Source: Spongiactinospora rosea
GTDB taxonomy: Bacteria; Actinomycetota; Actinomycetes; Streptosporangiales; Streptosporangiaceae
Assembly (NCBI RefSeq): GCF_003315795.1
Contig: NZ_QMEY01000036.1
Span: 1-64,000, forward strand
DNA: 64,000 nucleotides
Direction of reading: 5' to 3'
Shown here: positions 1 through 7,533 of the stretch, piece after piece
Position numbering within the stretch: the stretch's first letter is position 1
Layout of the letters: the number at the start of each line of letters is the position of its first letter
Program-made: the position numbers and the translations under genes
Notes under the pieces: generated by a model
The model's input: the letters and a program-made list of their open reading frames with translations, nothing else
What the model was told of the DNA's origin: nothing
The model's database searches: none

Positions 1-744
1 CAGATCGAGGGTGTAGAGCTGCTTGTCCTTCAGCGTCTCGGGCACCTCGCCCTTGACGATCTTCTGGGACAGCCCCTCGACCACGGCGGTCTTGCCCACG
101 CCGGGCTCGCCCACCAGGACCGGGTTGTTCTTGGTACGGCGGGACAGCACCTGCATGACCCGCTCGATCTCCTTCTCGCGCCCGATGACCGGGTCGAGCT
201 TGCCCTCACGGGCGGCCTGCGTCAGGTTGCGGCCGAACTGGTCGAGCACCAACGAGGTCGAGGGAGCGGCTTCCTGCGGGCCGCCGGCCGCGGCCGGCTC
301 CTTGCCCTGGTAGCCGTGCAGCAACTGGATCACCTGCTGGCGCACCCTGTTGAGGTCGGCACCCAGCTTGACCAGCACCTGCGCGGCGACACCCTCGCCC
401 TCGCGGATCAGCCCGAGCAGGATGTGCTCAGTGCCGATGTAGTTGTGGCCCAGTTGCAAGGCCTCGCGGAGCGACAGCTCAAGGACCTTCTTGGCACGCG
501 GGGTGAACGGAATGTGCCCCGACGGCGCCGACTGGCCCTGGCCGATGATCTCCTCGACCTGCTGACGCACGCCTTCAAGGCTGATGCCCAGGCTCTCCAG
601 AGCCTTGGCCGCAACGCCCTCACCCTCGTGGATCAGGCCAAGAAGGATGTGCTCAGTGCCGATGTAGTTGTGGTTGAGCATCCTGGCCTCTTCTTGGGCC
701 AGCACGACAACCCGCCTCGCGCGGTCGGTGAACCTCTCGAACAT
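1..744 (-). CDS. clpC: ATP-dependent Clp protease ATP-binding subunit ClpC (N-terminal part)
   Basis: Hsp100/ClpC AAA+ unfoldase that feeds substrates to ClpP. Only the first 248 residues are in the window; the gene runs off the left edge. It starts with ATG at 744. Two Clp-N repeats are visible, each with the signature NYIGTEHILLGLI at about residues 26 and 101. A linker rich in Ala/Pro follows at 145-165, then the first AAA module with Walker A GEPGVGKT at 212-219. Length and domain order match actinobacterial ClpC, the Rv3596c orthologue that sits next to lsr2 in Mycobacterium as it does here. Identity is very secure. Confidence 0.98.
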   Translation of the reverse strand, partial: MFERFTDRARRVVVLAQEEARMLNHNYIGTEHILLGLIHEGEGVAAKALESLGISLEGVRQQVEEIIGQGQSAPSGHIPFTPRAKKVLELSLREALQLGHNYIGTEHILLGLIREGEGVAAQVLVKLGADLNRVRQQVIQLLHGYQGKEPAAAGGPQEAAPSTSLVLDQFGRNLTQAAREGKLDPVIGREKEIERVMQVLSRRTKNNPVLVGEPGVGKTAVVEGLSQKIVKGEVPETLKDKQLYTLDL

Positions 745-1101
745 CTCGTCGCTCCTCACAGAGCGGTCAGGCGTGCCCGGGAGATCCGGGCCCGTCATCC
801 CGCATGGTAGCCCTGGCTCGGCGAACCTCGCCCTGTTGCCGAAAGAGGTGCCCCAGGGAAGACGTTCCCCAAGACCAGGGCGTTCACCCTCTATCAAACT
901 ACCGACCGGGGGTGAGGTGTTCCCGATACGCCCCAAGCGAACGACTGTTTCGGGCGACTTCGATGATCATGCGCTTATGGCGGCCGCCGGGGTCCTTAGG
1001 CGACCGTCATAAGCGCACGCTCCGACAGAGATCCGGCGCGTCCGCGCACGGCGACGCGCGTCGCCGTGGCATGCCGTCTCTAGTACAGCTCCGCACCGCC
1101 T
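745..1101. other. Intergenic gap between clpC and lsr2
   Basis: No convincing gene in these 357 bases. Both flanking genes are on the minus strand, so the clpC promoter and leader should lie here. The only clear structure is the long-armed inverted repeat at 970-1017, listed separately. Confidence 0.6.
970..1017. repeat. Inverted repeat upstream of clpC
   Basis: The arms TGCGCTTATG (970-979) and CATAAGCGCA (1008-1017) are perfect 10-bp complements separated by 28 bases. The position, about 225 bp upstream of the clpC start and 85 bp beyond the lsr2 stop, fits either a regulator site for clpC or the lsr2 terminator region. No T tract follows, so an operator is somewhat more likely. The function is inferred only from position. 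Confidence 0.5.
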
Positions 1102-1437
1102 CTAGTGGGCGGCTTCGTACTGCTCCACCACCGAAGAGGCGATCCGCCCGCGCTCGCTGACCGGAAGGCCGTGAGCCTTGGCCCAGGCCCGGATCTCCGA
1201 GCTCTTCTCACGCGTCATCGCCCGCTGGCTGCCCCGGCCTCCACGGCGGCGGCCGGTGACCGCGGCCGCCCTGCGCGCGCTCTGCACGAAAGGCGACAGC
1301 GCGTCCCTCAGCTTCTTGGCGTTCACGTCGCTGAGGTCAATCTCGAACGACGTGCCGTCAATCGCGAAGGCGACCGTCTCATTGGCCTCCCCCCCGTCGA
1401 GGTCGTCGATGAGAATCTCCTGGATCTGCTTGGCCAT
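1102..1437 (-). CDS. lsr2: Lsr2 family nucleoid-associated protein
   Basis: Lsr2 is the H-NS-like xenogeneic silencer of actinobacteria; it bridges DNA and prefers AT-rich sequence. The 111-residue protein has the usual length. An N-terminal beta/alpha dimerisation domain occupies about residues 1-60. A basic Arg/Gly linker (63-69) leads to the C-terminal DNA-binding domain, which carries the minor-groove RGR hook at residues 96-98. The ATG at 1437 follows an AAGGAA ribosome site. A good promoter lies upstream at 1480-1508. Lsr2 beside clpC and near lysS is conserved in Mycobacterium and Streptomyces. Confidence 0.98.
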   Translation of the reverse strand: MAKQIQEILIDDLDGGEANETVAFAIDGTSFEIDLSDVNAKKLRDALSPFVQSARRAAAVTGRRRGGRGSQRAMTREKSSEIRAWAKAHGLPVSERGRIASSVVEQYEAAH

Positions 1438-1479
1438 CTAGGGCTTTCCTTTCGCTGGGCATTGTTTCATTCGATGCCA

Positions 1480-1508
1480 AACATATACCCGTCCGATCGC
1501 GGACACAA
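1480..1508 (-). promoter_or_regulatory. Predicted lsr2 promoter
   Basis: Read on the minus strand there is a -35 TTGTGT (1503-1508), a 17-bp spacer and a -10 TATGTT (1480-1485). It sits in a locally AT-rich stretch about 45 bp upstream of the lsr2 start codon. Spacing is ideal for a housekeeping sigma factor. Confidence 0.6.
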
Positions 1509-1553
1509 TTCGACTCGGTAAGAGGTTTGCGGCCGAGGCCGGGCATGAGAGGA

Positions 1554-1691
1554 TCAGTTAGGCTCGCGGGCCTCATCGTGCTGGTTTGCACGCCTTGCTG
1601 CCGCTTCGGAACGCACGAGCTTCACGATGCCGTAGATGAACGCCGCGCCCACGACGACCGGCGGTAACAAGGCGGACAATACATCCATCAT
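1554..1691 (-). CDS. Small single-pass membrane protein, 45 aa
   Basis: A short frame starting with two consecutive ATG codons (1691 and 1688), behind a well-placed GAGGA ribosome site, and ending in TGA at 1554. It begins MMDVLSALLPPVVVGAAFIY and continues through a hydrophobic segment (about residues 4-24) into a charged tail, KLVRSEAAARRANQHDEARE. One transmembrane helix with a basic cytosolic side is the natural reading. The start context and amphipathic layout argue for a real micro-protein. I do not recognise a family or function. It lies about 115 bp upstream of lsr2 on the same strand. Confidence 0.65.
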   Translation of the reverse strand: MMDVLSALLPPVVVGAAFIYGIVKLVRSEAAARRANQHDEAREPN

Positions 1692-1979
1692 TCGTCCTCA
1701 CGTCGGGGTCCTGGTCAGATTGGGTACGCCCGCTTTTCTCCCAGGCGTGCCGGTCTGCCACGCTACCGGCCAGGCCGGGCCTCCAAGGCGGCTCCCGGGC
1801 ACGACCTTAGCGTGGCGGTCAGCCGGTGTAGGCCGCAGGGGCGACTACCTCCGGCGCCCCTCCCTACCACAGCTTAATGGCTGTCTCTCCAGCCCGCTTA
1901 CCGGATGGAGTCTGTAAAACGTCTGTGAAAAATCAGGCGGCATGCGCAGATGATCACTATGATCACCCGCAAACCCGGG

Positions 1980-2579
1980 TCAGCGCGGCCTTCTGACCAC
2001 CATCGTGCCCGCGACCTTGTCGTGCAGCCCCTGCTGGGAGGGCTTGTCCACCAGGATGAAGAGTCCCACGACGAAGAGGAAGACCCCCGCCAGGAGATTG
2101 AGCACGGCAATGTCCATCGCCGCCATCGGGCCCGGGAGCATGGCCGCGCGTTTCGCCAGCGCGGCCGTTGTCAGAACGCCGCCGCCCGCCGGGATCAGCC
2201 TGATCCGCAACACGCGCTTGCCGAGAGTCCGCCCGTACCGGGAATGCAGCACAACGTCATAGACCGCAAAGGCGGCTCCGGAGATCAACCAGGCGATCAG
2301 ACGGGGAACCGAGGTATGCGCCCTGGCCCCATCCACGGTGGCCGCGGCGATGACGTCCGCCGGGCCGAAGAGGGCCGAGAACACCGCGAAGAGAATGTAA
2401 TAGAGCACCACGAACGGGACGGCGTCGATGATGCGCGCGGCCATCCGCTCCCACCATTCGGCGGGAACCTCGGAAGGATCTTGCGGATCATGCGCGACAG
2501 AAGCACTACGGGCGGAGTCGTCCTCTGACGGCATGGCCGTCATGTCCGTCCCGTTGTCCGCTCTTCTGTCCCCGCTCAC
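1980..2579 (-). CDS. RDD family membrane protein
   Basis: A 199-residue protein with a Ser/Asp-rich hydrophilic N-terminus followed by an RDD domain. The domain begins at EWWERMAARIIDAVPF (about residue 42), with the characteristic Arg-x-x-Asp in the first helix. Hydrophobic segments lie near 50-70, 95-115 and 160-180. A KRVLRIRL motif follows the second helix. RDD proteins are small integral membrane proteins, and some act in ion transport; the substrate here cannot be told. GTG at 2579 is chosen; ATG codons at 2543 and 2534 are possible. A second RDD gene lies upstream on the same strand. Confidence 0.85.
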   Translation of the reverse strand: MSGDRRADNGTDMTAMPSEDDSARSASVAHDPQDPSEVPAEWWERMAARIIDAVPFVVLYYILFAVFSALFGPADVIAAATVDGARAHTSVPRLIAWLISGAAFAVYDVVLHSRYGRTLGKRVLRIRLIPAGGGVLTTAALAKRAAMLPGPMAAMDIAVLNLLAGVFLFVVGLFILVDKPSQQGLHDKVAGTMVVRRPR

Positions 2580-2757
2580 TTGTGCGATCCCCTGCCGGCA
2601 CGCATATGGTCACCTGTCCGCGATCCCAATCCCGGGATCGCTTGTTCGCGACGGCGGCACGCGCGGGCACGCCCGCCCCGATGATGGCCTGTCCCGTTTC
2701 TGCCCCAATTTTGCGGGTCAAGTCCGTCTTCATCTGGACACTCCATCTGAACACGAA

Positions 2758-2787
2758 ATAGGGCCGGTGGAGATCCACCGGCCCTAT
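2758..2787. terminator. Perfect 14-bp-arm palindrome, distal terminator hairpin
   Basis: The arms ATAGGGCCGGTGGA and TCCACCGGCCCTAT flank two bases. On the minus strand the right arm runs into TTTCGTG, a weak U tract. It lies just beyond the end of the RDD gene that stops at 2842 and may also stop any plus-strand transcription. Confidence 0.75.
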
Positions 2788-2792
2788 GGAGG

Positions 2793-2817
2793 CCCGGCCG
2801 GTCACTGACCGGCCGGG
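2793..2817. terminator. Proximal terminator hairpin, 11-bp GC stem
   Basis: CCCGGCCGGTC and GACCGGCCGGG pair around the loop ACT. It begins 25 bases downstream of the stop codon at 2842 (minus strand) and is followed five bases later by the second hairpin at 2758-2787. The two make a tandem, L-shaped style terminator common in actinobacteria. Confidence 0.75.
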
Positions 2818-2841
2818 ACACCGCACTGCTCGCTCTGGCGC

Positions 2842-4086
2842 CTACCTGGCCTTGACGACCATGGTCATGGCGAACTTGTCGCTGAGGGTCTGCCGCAGCG
2901 GCTTGTCCCAGAACTGCCACAGGATGTTCACCAGGACGGCCAGGCTCGCCAGGTAACCCACGAAGGGCACGCCGTAGACGACGTACGGCCCCCACAGGGA
3001 ACCGGCCCGCTTGAGCGCCGTGTTCATGTCCAGCCCGCCGGAGGCCGTGGGACCGGACACGGGGACCACGCGGATGCCCATGGCCATCTTGCCGATCGTC
3101 TGACCGCGCATGCTGGTCATGAGGACCTCGTAGGCGATGTACAGCAGCCCGCCGATGACCGAGGTCACGATGGCGGCCAGCACGAAGCCACCGCCCATCT
3201 CGCCCGTCGTCACGTTGTAGGAGGTGACCAGGAGGGCGGTCAGGATGGAGCTGAGGATGGCGTTCACGACGCCGAAGATCACGCCGTCGATCAGCCGGGC
3301 CACGAGCCGCTGCCACCACTCGGCCAGCGGGGGCGTCTGCGCGCCGTAGCCGGACGCGCCCCACTGCTGCTGGCCGTAGCCCTGCTGCTGCGGGTAGCCC
3401 TGCTGGGCGTACTGCTGCTGCTCGTAGCCCTGCTGGCCGTACGCCTGCTGCTCGTACCCCTGCTGACCGTACTGCTGGGCGTGACCCTGGTCGTAACCGG
3501 ACTGGGGGTAGCCCTGTTGCTGCCCGTACTGAGACTGCTGTCCGTAACCCTGCTGCTGCGAGTGGCCCTGTTGCTGACCGTACTGCTGCTGGTCGTAACC
3601 CTGCTGCTGGTCGTAACCCTGCTGCTCGTAGCCCTGCTGGCCGTACTGGGGCTGCTGGCCGTAACCCTGTTGCTGGCCATAGCCCTGCTGCTGCCCGTAC
3701 CCGGACTGCTGCTGACCGTACTGCTGTTGGTCGTACTGCTGCTGTTCGTACTGCTGTTGCCCGCCGTAGCCCTGCTGTTGCGGGTAGCCCTGCTGCTGAC
3801 CGTACTGCTGCTGGTCGTAGCCCTGCTGGCCGTACTGCTGCTGCTGCCCGTACCCGGGCTGCTGGCCGTACTGCTGCTGGCCGTAGTCCTGACCGTACTG
3901 CTGCCCGTACTGGGGCTGCTGCGGGTTGGATCCGGGGTCGGCCCGGTAGCCGCCCACCATGGTCGCGTCAGGGTCGGCCTGGCCGCCCTGACCCTGGTAG
4001 TGGCCGTAATCAGGGTTCCCCGACGATCGCGCCGCCTGGTTGCGCTCGGGGTCGTCCTGCGGATACGGCGGTTGTCCCGTGCTCAC
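2842..4086 (-). CDS. RDD family protein with long Gln/Tyr/Gly-rich N-terminal domain
   Basis: A 414-residue protein whose first 60 residues are polar (VSTGQPPYPQDD...). About 200 residues of QQGYGQQ/QYGQQ-type low-complexity sequence follow. The C-terminal RDD membrane domain starts at LAEWWQRLVARLIDGV, with hydrophobic stretches for three or four helices and a GQTIGKMAMGIRVVP motif. The start is the GTG at 4086, 8 bases after GAGG; an in-frame ATG at 4149 lacks a ribosome site. Proline/glutamine-rich tails on RDD proteins are known in actinobacteria. The length and regularity here resemble eukaryotic prion-like [G/S]Y[G/S]Q domains. The tail is probably cytoplasmic, and its function is unknown. 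Confidence 0.88.
   Translation of the reverse strand: MSTGQPPYPQDDPERNQAARSSGNPDYGHYQGQGGQADPDATMVGGYRADPGSNPQQPQYGQQYGQDYGQQQYGQQPGYGQQQQYGQQGYDQQQYGQQQGYPQQQGYGGQQQYEQQQYDQQQYGQQQSGYGQQQGYGQQQGYGQQPQYGQQGYEQQGYDQQQGYDQQQYGQQQGHSQQQGYGQQSQYGQQQGYPQSGYDQGHAQQYGQQGYEQQAYGQQGYEQQQYAQQGYPQQQGYGQQQWGASGYGAQTPPLAEWWQRLVARLIDGVIFGVVNAILSSILTALLVTSYNVTTGEMGGGFVLAAIVTSVIGGLLYIAYEVLMTSMRGQTIGKMAMGIRVVPVSGPTASGGLDMNTALKRAGSLWGPYVVYGVPFVGYLASLAVLVNILWQFWDKPLRQTLSDKFAMTMVVKAR
3345..3930 (-). repeat. Degenerate tandem repeat coding Gln/Tyr/Gly-rich tract
   Basis: In-frame repeats of 12 to 24 bases built from CAGCAG, TAC and GGC codons encode units such as QQGYGQQ, QQYGQQ and GYDQQ. The repeats are imperfect at the DNA level, so the tract may change length by slippage. 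It forms the N-terminal half of the RDD gene at 2842-4086. Confidence 0.9.
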
Positions 4087-4190
4087 CGCGTCACCTCGCT
4101 TCGACTGCGCATGCGGCGTCGTCAGGCGCACATGCTTTGGCTGCTGCACAACGTATCGATATAGGGATCAACAGTCACCTTTCCCCACGG

Positions 4191-4808
4191 TCAGCCCCTG
4201 GGGTCCGCTTCAAGGTGCAGGAGCATTCGCGTGTTGCCCAGTGTGTTGGGCTTGACATGTTCAAGATCGAGAAACTCCGCCACGCCCTCGTCGTACGAGG
4301 CCAGCAGCTCCGCGTAGACCTCGGGGGCCACCGGCGTGCCGTTGATCGGGCGGAATCCGTGTCCCGCGAAGAAGTCCACTTCAAAGGTCAGGCAGAAGAC
4401 GCGTTCGAGTCCGAGGTCGCGCGCCGTGGCGATCAGCGCGGACACCAGGCGGTGGCCGATGCCGTATCCCTTGAACGCGGGATCGACCGCCACCGTGCGG
4501 ATCTCGGCCAGGTCTTCCCAGAGCACGTGCAGGGCCCCGCACCCCACCACTCTGCCGTTCAGTTCGGCCACCCAGAACTCCTGTACGTCTTCGTACAGGG
4601 TCACCGTGGCCTTCTTCAGCAGCCGCAGCCCCGCACCCGAGTAGATGTCGACCAGTCGGCGGATCGCGCGTACGTCGGCCGTACGCGCCCGCCGGACGAT
4701 GATCTCGCCGCGCGCACTCTCGTGCCCCTCACCACGCGCGACGGGCCCGCCGGGCCCCTCGGTGACCTGCTCCATGGAGGTCCAGCGTACGTGGCTTCCC
4801 CCTTCCAT
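4191..4808 (-). CDS. GNAT family N-acetyltransferase, ArgA-type (amino-acid N-acetyltransferase)
   Basis: A 205-residue protein with a GNAT fold beginning about residue 36 (IIVRRARTADVRAIRRLVD). The acetyl-CoA pyrophosphate-binding loop is KGYGIGHRLVSAL at 113-125, and the acceptor-side motif is FFAGHGFRPI. Similar single-domain proteins in Mycobacterium (Rv2747) make N-acetylglutamate, the first step of arginine synthesis. That substrate is inferred from similarity of layout, not proven here. ATG 4808 has a GGGGGAG ribosome site six bases upstream; the internal ATG at 4775 has none. Confidence 0.82.
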   Translation of the reverse strand: MEGGSHVRWTSMEQVTEGPGGPVARGEGHESARGEIIVRRARTADVRAIRRLVDIYSGAGLRLLKKATVTLYEDVQEFWVAELNGRVVGCGALHVLWEDLAEIRTVAVDPAFKGYGIGHRLVSALIATARDLGLERVFCLTFEVDFFAGHGFRPINGTPVAPEVYAELLASYDEGVAEFLDLEHVKPNTLGNTRMLLHLEADPRG

Positions 4809-5039
4809 TTACGGCTCCCCCGTAACTCAGTCCCCGATCGTAACGAGACACGATGAGCGACATGCCGGTCACGCGGAGGTTCAAGAGACTTTGACATGTT
4901 CTGTCGTACGGCCCGACCGCCCGACACAAGCCGCGGAGCTGCCCAAACACCTCTAGACACCGAGAAATCAGTAATTATGATCATCAGAAGTCGTGATCTC
5001 GTCGTGATACTTCGGTTGTGAAAGCTCTACAGACTTCGT

Positions 5040-5162
5040 AGTTCTGGTTGAGCGGGAACCACATGTGCACTAATGTCCAGCCCGGTGTCCGGCCGCGCGG
5101 CGGCCCGGTAGGGCTCCTCCGGCCCGGACCGTCAGCTGACCCGGTAGGCGTCGATGAGAGGA
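5040..5162 (+). promoter_or_regulatory. c-di-AMP (ydaO/yuaA-type) riboswitch
   Basis: The leader before the NlpC/P60 gene holds GCGGGAACC near its start and GTAGGGCTCCT in the middle. It ends with GTCAGCTGACCCGGTAGGCG, which closely matches the conserved 3' half of actinobacterial ydaO elements. Known members control cell-wall hydrolases such as rpfA and NlpC/P60 genes in Streptomyces, so the context fits. A possible promoter is TTGTGA (5016-5021) and TAGTTC (5039-5044) with a 17-bp spacer. The element ends just before the ribosome site. The outer boundaries are approximate. Confidence 0.75.
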
Positions 5163-5170
5163 GCTGGTCG

Positions 5171-6292
5171 GTGTCGCGCACGCGCAGCCGTGGGGGAAAG
5201 CACGCGGGCGTCAGCAGCGCCCGTTCCCGTTCCGGCAGCGGCGGGCCGCGCCCCAGGGGGCCCCGAGAACGCGCCGAGACGGCTTCTGAGGGCACGAAGA
5301 CCCCGGGCAGGCGTACGGGCCTCACCCGGCTCGCGATCGTCACGGCCGCCTTCCTGGCGCTCAGCGTCGGCACCCCGCTGATGTCGGCGACCGCCGACCC
5401 CAAGCCCTCCCTGAAGGAGCTGTCGGCTCAGGTCGAGAAGCTGCACGAGGAGATCGGCACGCTGACCGAGCGCTACAACGGCGAGCGGGTCAAGCTGGCG
5501 CAGGCCAAGCGGGCCGCGGAGCTGGCCAAGAAGACGCTCGCGACCAGCGAGTCCGACCTCGCGGGCAAGCGCCAGAAGGCCCAGCTCCTGGCCCAGAACG
5601 CGTACATGAGCGGCGGCATGGGCCCCGCGGTGGCCCTGGGCGCGACCGGCGACGCCGACGCCTTCCTCGACCGCGCGGCCACCACCTACGCGCTCGAACA
5701 GCAGCAGGGCGAGCAGGTCGCCCAGGTCACCAAGGCCATGGAGACCGCGGAACGGGCCCGCGAGAGCGCCAAGGCCCGCACGACCGAGGTCACCAAGCTG
5801 GTCGACGAGATCGAGGGCAAGCGCGACAAGATCACCAAGCTGGTCGAGCGGACCGAGAGCGACCTGTTCAAGGAGGCCATGCGGCGCTCCGGCAGCTCGG
5901 CGGGCAGCCGGGTCAGGGTCGACGTGCCCATCCCCGGCGACGGCAAGGCCGCGCAGGCCGCGCGCTTCGCGCTCACGCAGCAGCTCAAGCCGTACGTCTG
6001 GGGCGCCGAGGGCCCCAACGGCTTCGACTGCTCCGGCCTGGTGATGTGGGCCTACCAGAAGGTAGGGATCAGCCTGCCGCACTACACCGGCGACCAGTGG
6101 ACGGCCGGCGCTCATGTTCCCCGGGAGGAGCTACGCCCGGGCGACCTGGTGTTCTTCTACAGCGACCTGCATCACGTGGGCATCTACATCGGTGGCGGGA
6201 TGATGGTGCACGCCCCCCAGACGGGTGACGTCATCCACATCGCGCCGATCGGCAACCGGCCGTTCGCCGGGGCCGTGCGGATCGCCGACTGA
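5171..6292 (+). CDS. Secreted NlpC/P60 (C40) peptidoglycan hydrolase with coiled-coil
   Basis: A 373-residue cell-wall endopeptidase that should cut the D-Glu-mDAP bond of stem peptides. After a basic 50-residue lead it has a signal/anchor segment (about 54-75, ending ALSVGTPLMSATA). A coiled-coil follows (80-240), then an NlpC/P60 domain. The catalytic Cys is C287 in GFDCSGLVMW, the His is in DLHHVGIY (334/335), and a third polar residue is H347 in MVHAPQTGD. Start GTG 5171 is preceded by GAGAGGAG at ideal spacing; an upstream in-frame ATG at 5048 would lie inside the riboswitch. The RipA-like architecture suggests autoinhibition by the coiled-coil. Confidence 0.93.
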   Translation: MSRTRSRGGKHAGVSSARSRSGSGGPRPRGPRERAETASEGTKTPGRRTGLTRLAIVTAAFLALSVGTPLMSATADPKPSLKELSAQVEKLHEEIGTLTERYNGERVKLAQAKRAAELAKKTLATSESDLAGKRQKAQLLAQNAYMSGGMGPAVALGATGDADAFLDRAATTYALEQQQGEQVAQVTKAMETAERARESAKARTTEVTKLVDEIEGKRDKITKLVERTESDLFKEAMRRSGSSAGSRVRVDVPIPGDGKAAQAARFALTQQLKPYVWGAEGPNGFDCSGLVMWAYQKVGISLPHYTGDQWTAGAHVPREELRPGDLVFFYSDLHHVGIYIGGGMMVHAPQTGDVIHIAPIGNRPFAGAVRIAD

Positions 6293-6497
6293 CGCGCTCC
6301 TCCGCGGGTCTTACGGGCGGCCCGAGTGCCGTGTCGTGCGGAGGCGCGGGTGAGGGTCTGCGCCGGGTCTGACGTCGGGTACGGGCCCGGTCGGCCGATT
6401 TCGGCCGCGTGCGGTGTTTCCGGCCGAGTGTGCGGAGTCCGGCCGGGAAGATCAGGCGGTGACGTCCGGTCAGTGCGGGACCGGCGGCTCCGCCAGA

Positions 6498-6746
6498 TCA
6501 GATGAGCTGACGACGTGCCGCCCAGGCGACCGCCTCGATGGCGGTGGCCACGCCGATGCGGTCGCAGATGCCGCGCAGGCGGCGCCGCACCGTGCGGCCG
6601 CTCACGTCGAGCCGGCGGCCCACTCGGTCGACCGTGACCCCTTTCGCCAGCTCGGCGAGCAGGAGCAGGTCGTCGTCACTGAGTCCGATCCCATGCACCT
6701 CCGTAGTGTCATCGTCGTGAAGGAAATCCACTCTTGGATAAGCCAT
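6498..6746 (-). CDS. Stand-alone LuxR-type HTH protein, 82 aa
   Basis: A short protein consisting of about 20 acidic residues and a LuxR/GerE-like helix-turn-helix. The region LLAELAKGVTVDRVGRRLDV (residues 29-48) plus SGRTVRRRL forms the recognition half, and GVATAIEAVAWAARRQ forms the last helix. No receiver or sensor domain is present. The start ATG is at 6746. It is likely a DNA-binding regulator, or a partner to one. It lies 170 bp from the TetR gene, divergently oriented. Targets cannot be told. Confidence 0.75.
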   Translation of the reverse strand: MAYPRVDFLHDDDTTEVHGIGLSDDDLLLLAELAKGVTVDRVGRRLDVSGRTVRRRLRGICDRIGVATAIEAVAWAARRQLI

Positions 6747-6886
6747 CGGAGCCCCCTTCAGCCAACCACGGAACTCGACGATGCCCGGCGTGAGTGTGGT
6801 CTGTCTCTCGTCGTCGTCGTGAACGGTAAACGGGATTGAGAAAGGTCGTCAAGCGGCGACGGTCATATGAGTAGCCCACGCTATTG

Positions 6887-6904
6887 ACATAGCGCTCGCT
6901 ATGT
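6887..6904. promoter_or_regulatory. Palindromic operator of the adjacent TetR gene
   Basis: ACATAGCG-CT-CGCTATGT is a perfect 8+2+8 palindrome. It overlaps a consensus -35 TTGACA (6884-6889) and extends into the spacer before the TetR start codon. Placement between promoter elements is typical for an autorepressor site. Confidence 0.8.
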
Positions 6905-6918
6905 GGAGTACTCACGAT

Positions 6919-7527
6919 ATGGGACCGCCTTTACGGTTGACCCGGGCGGCGGCCAAGGCCCGTACTCGTGAGCTGCTACTGGCCGCGGCCGCCCAGGTCT
7001 TCGCAGAGCACGGGTACGCAGGCGCCTCGGTGGACGAGATCGCCGCCCAGGCCGGTTACACGATCGGCGCGCTCTACTCGCATTTCTCCGGAAAGGATGA
7101 ACTTTTCCTCACGTTGTTCGACCTTCATGCCGCTGGTCATCTTCGCGACATCGAGGAAATCATCCGGCAATGTACCGGCGACCCGGACTTCACCGCATTG
7201 GGTGACTATCTGGCCACGCTCGCGGACAACGACTCCTGCCGCTGGGCCCTGGAATCGGAGTTTCGCCGTCACGCAATGACACGACCCGAACTCATGGCGC
7301 GTCTGGCCGAACGCCGGGCCGCCGGTCAGACGGCGATCGCCGGGCTCATGCCCTGCCGGCGGCCGGGCACGGCCCAGTGCGCCGAAGACGACGCGGCGCT
7401 GGTGATCACCCAGTTGGAAGGGCTGATCCTGCAACGCAGGCTGAACCCGGCGTCGGTGCCGCCGGGGTTGTTCGCCGAGGCGCTGCGGAGGTTCTTTCCG
7501 CCGCCCACCTGGGCGGGCGGCGGCTGA
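6919..7527 (+). CDS. TetR/AcrR family transcriptional regulator
   Basis: A 202-residue one-component regulator. The N-terminal HTH has the TetR pattern: ARTRELLLAAAAQVFAEHGY, then ASVDEIAAQAGYTIGALYSHFSGKDELF. The ligand domain is variable and gives no substrate clue. ATG 6919 is preferred over the in-frame ATG 6901. The latter lies inside the palindromic operator, and a TTGACA -35 at 6884-6889 would put transcription start near 6919, that is, a leaderless message. No obvious target operon is adjacent: lysS downstream is convergent, and the LuxR-type gene upstream is divergent and could be co-regulated. Confidence 0.88.
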   Translation: MGPPLRLTRAAAKARTRELLLAAAAQVFAEHGYAGASVDEIAAQAGYTIGALYSHFSGKDELFLTLFDLHAAGHLRDIEEIIRQCTGDPDFTALGDYLATLADNDSCRWALESEFRRHAMTRPELMARLAERRAAGQTAIAGLMPCRRPGTAQCAEDDAALVITQLEGLILQRRLNPASVPPGLFAEALRRFFPPPTWAGGG

Positions 7528-7533
7528 GACGAG

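Noticed and set aside
745..1101. ClgR or HspR binding site upstream of clpC
   Set aside because: Partial GTTCGC- and GCGAAC-like strings are present, but no sequence matches a full consensus.
3481..4164. Leu/Val-rich plus-strand frame opposite the Gln/Tyr repeat
   Set aside because: It is the complement of CAG/TAC/GGC repeats; apparent hydrophobicity is an artefact.
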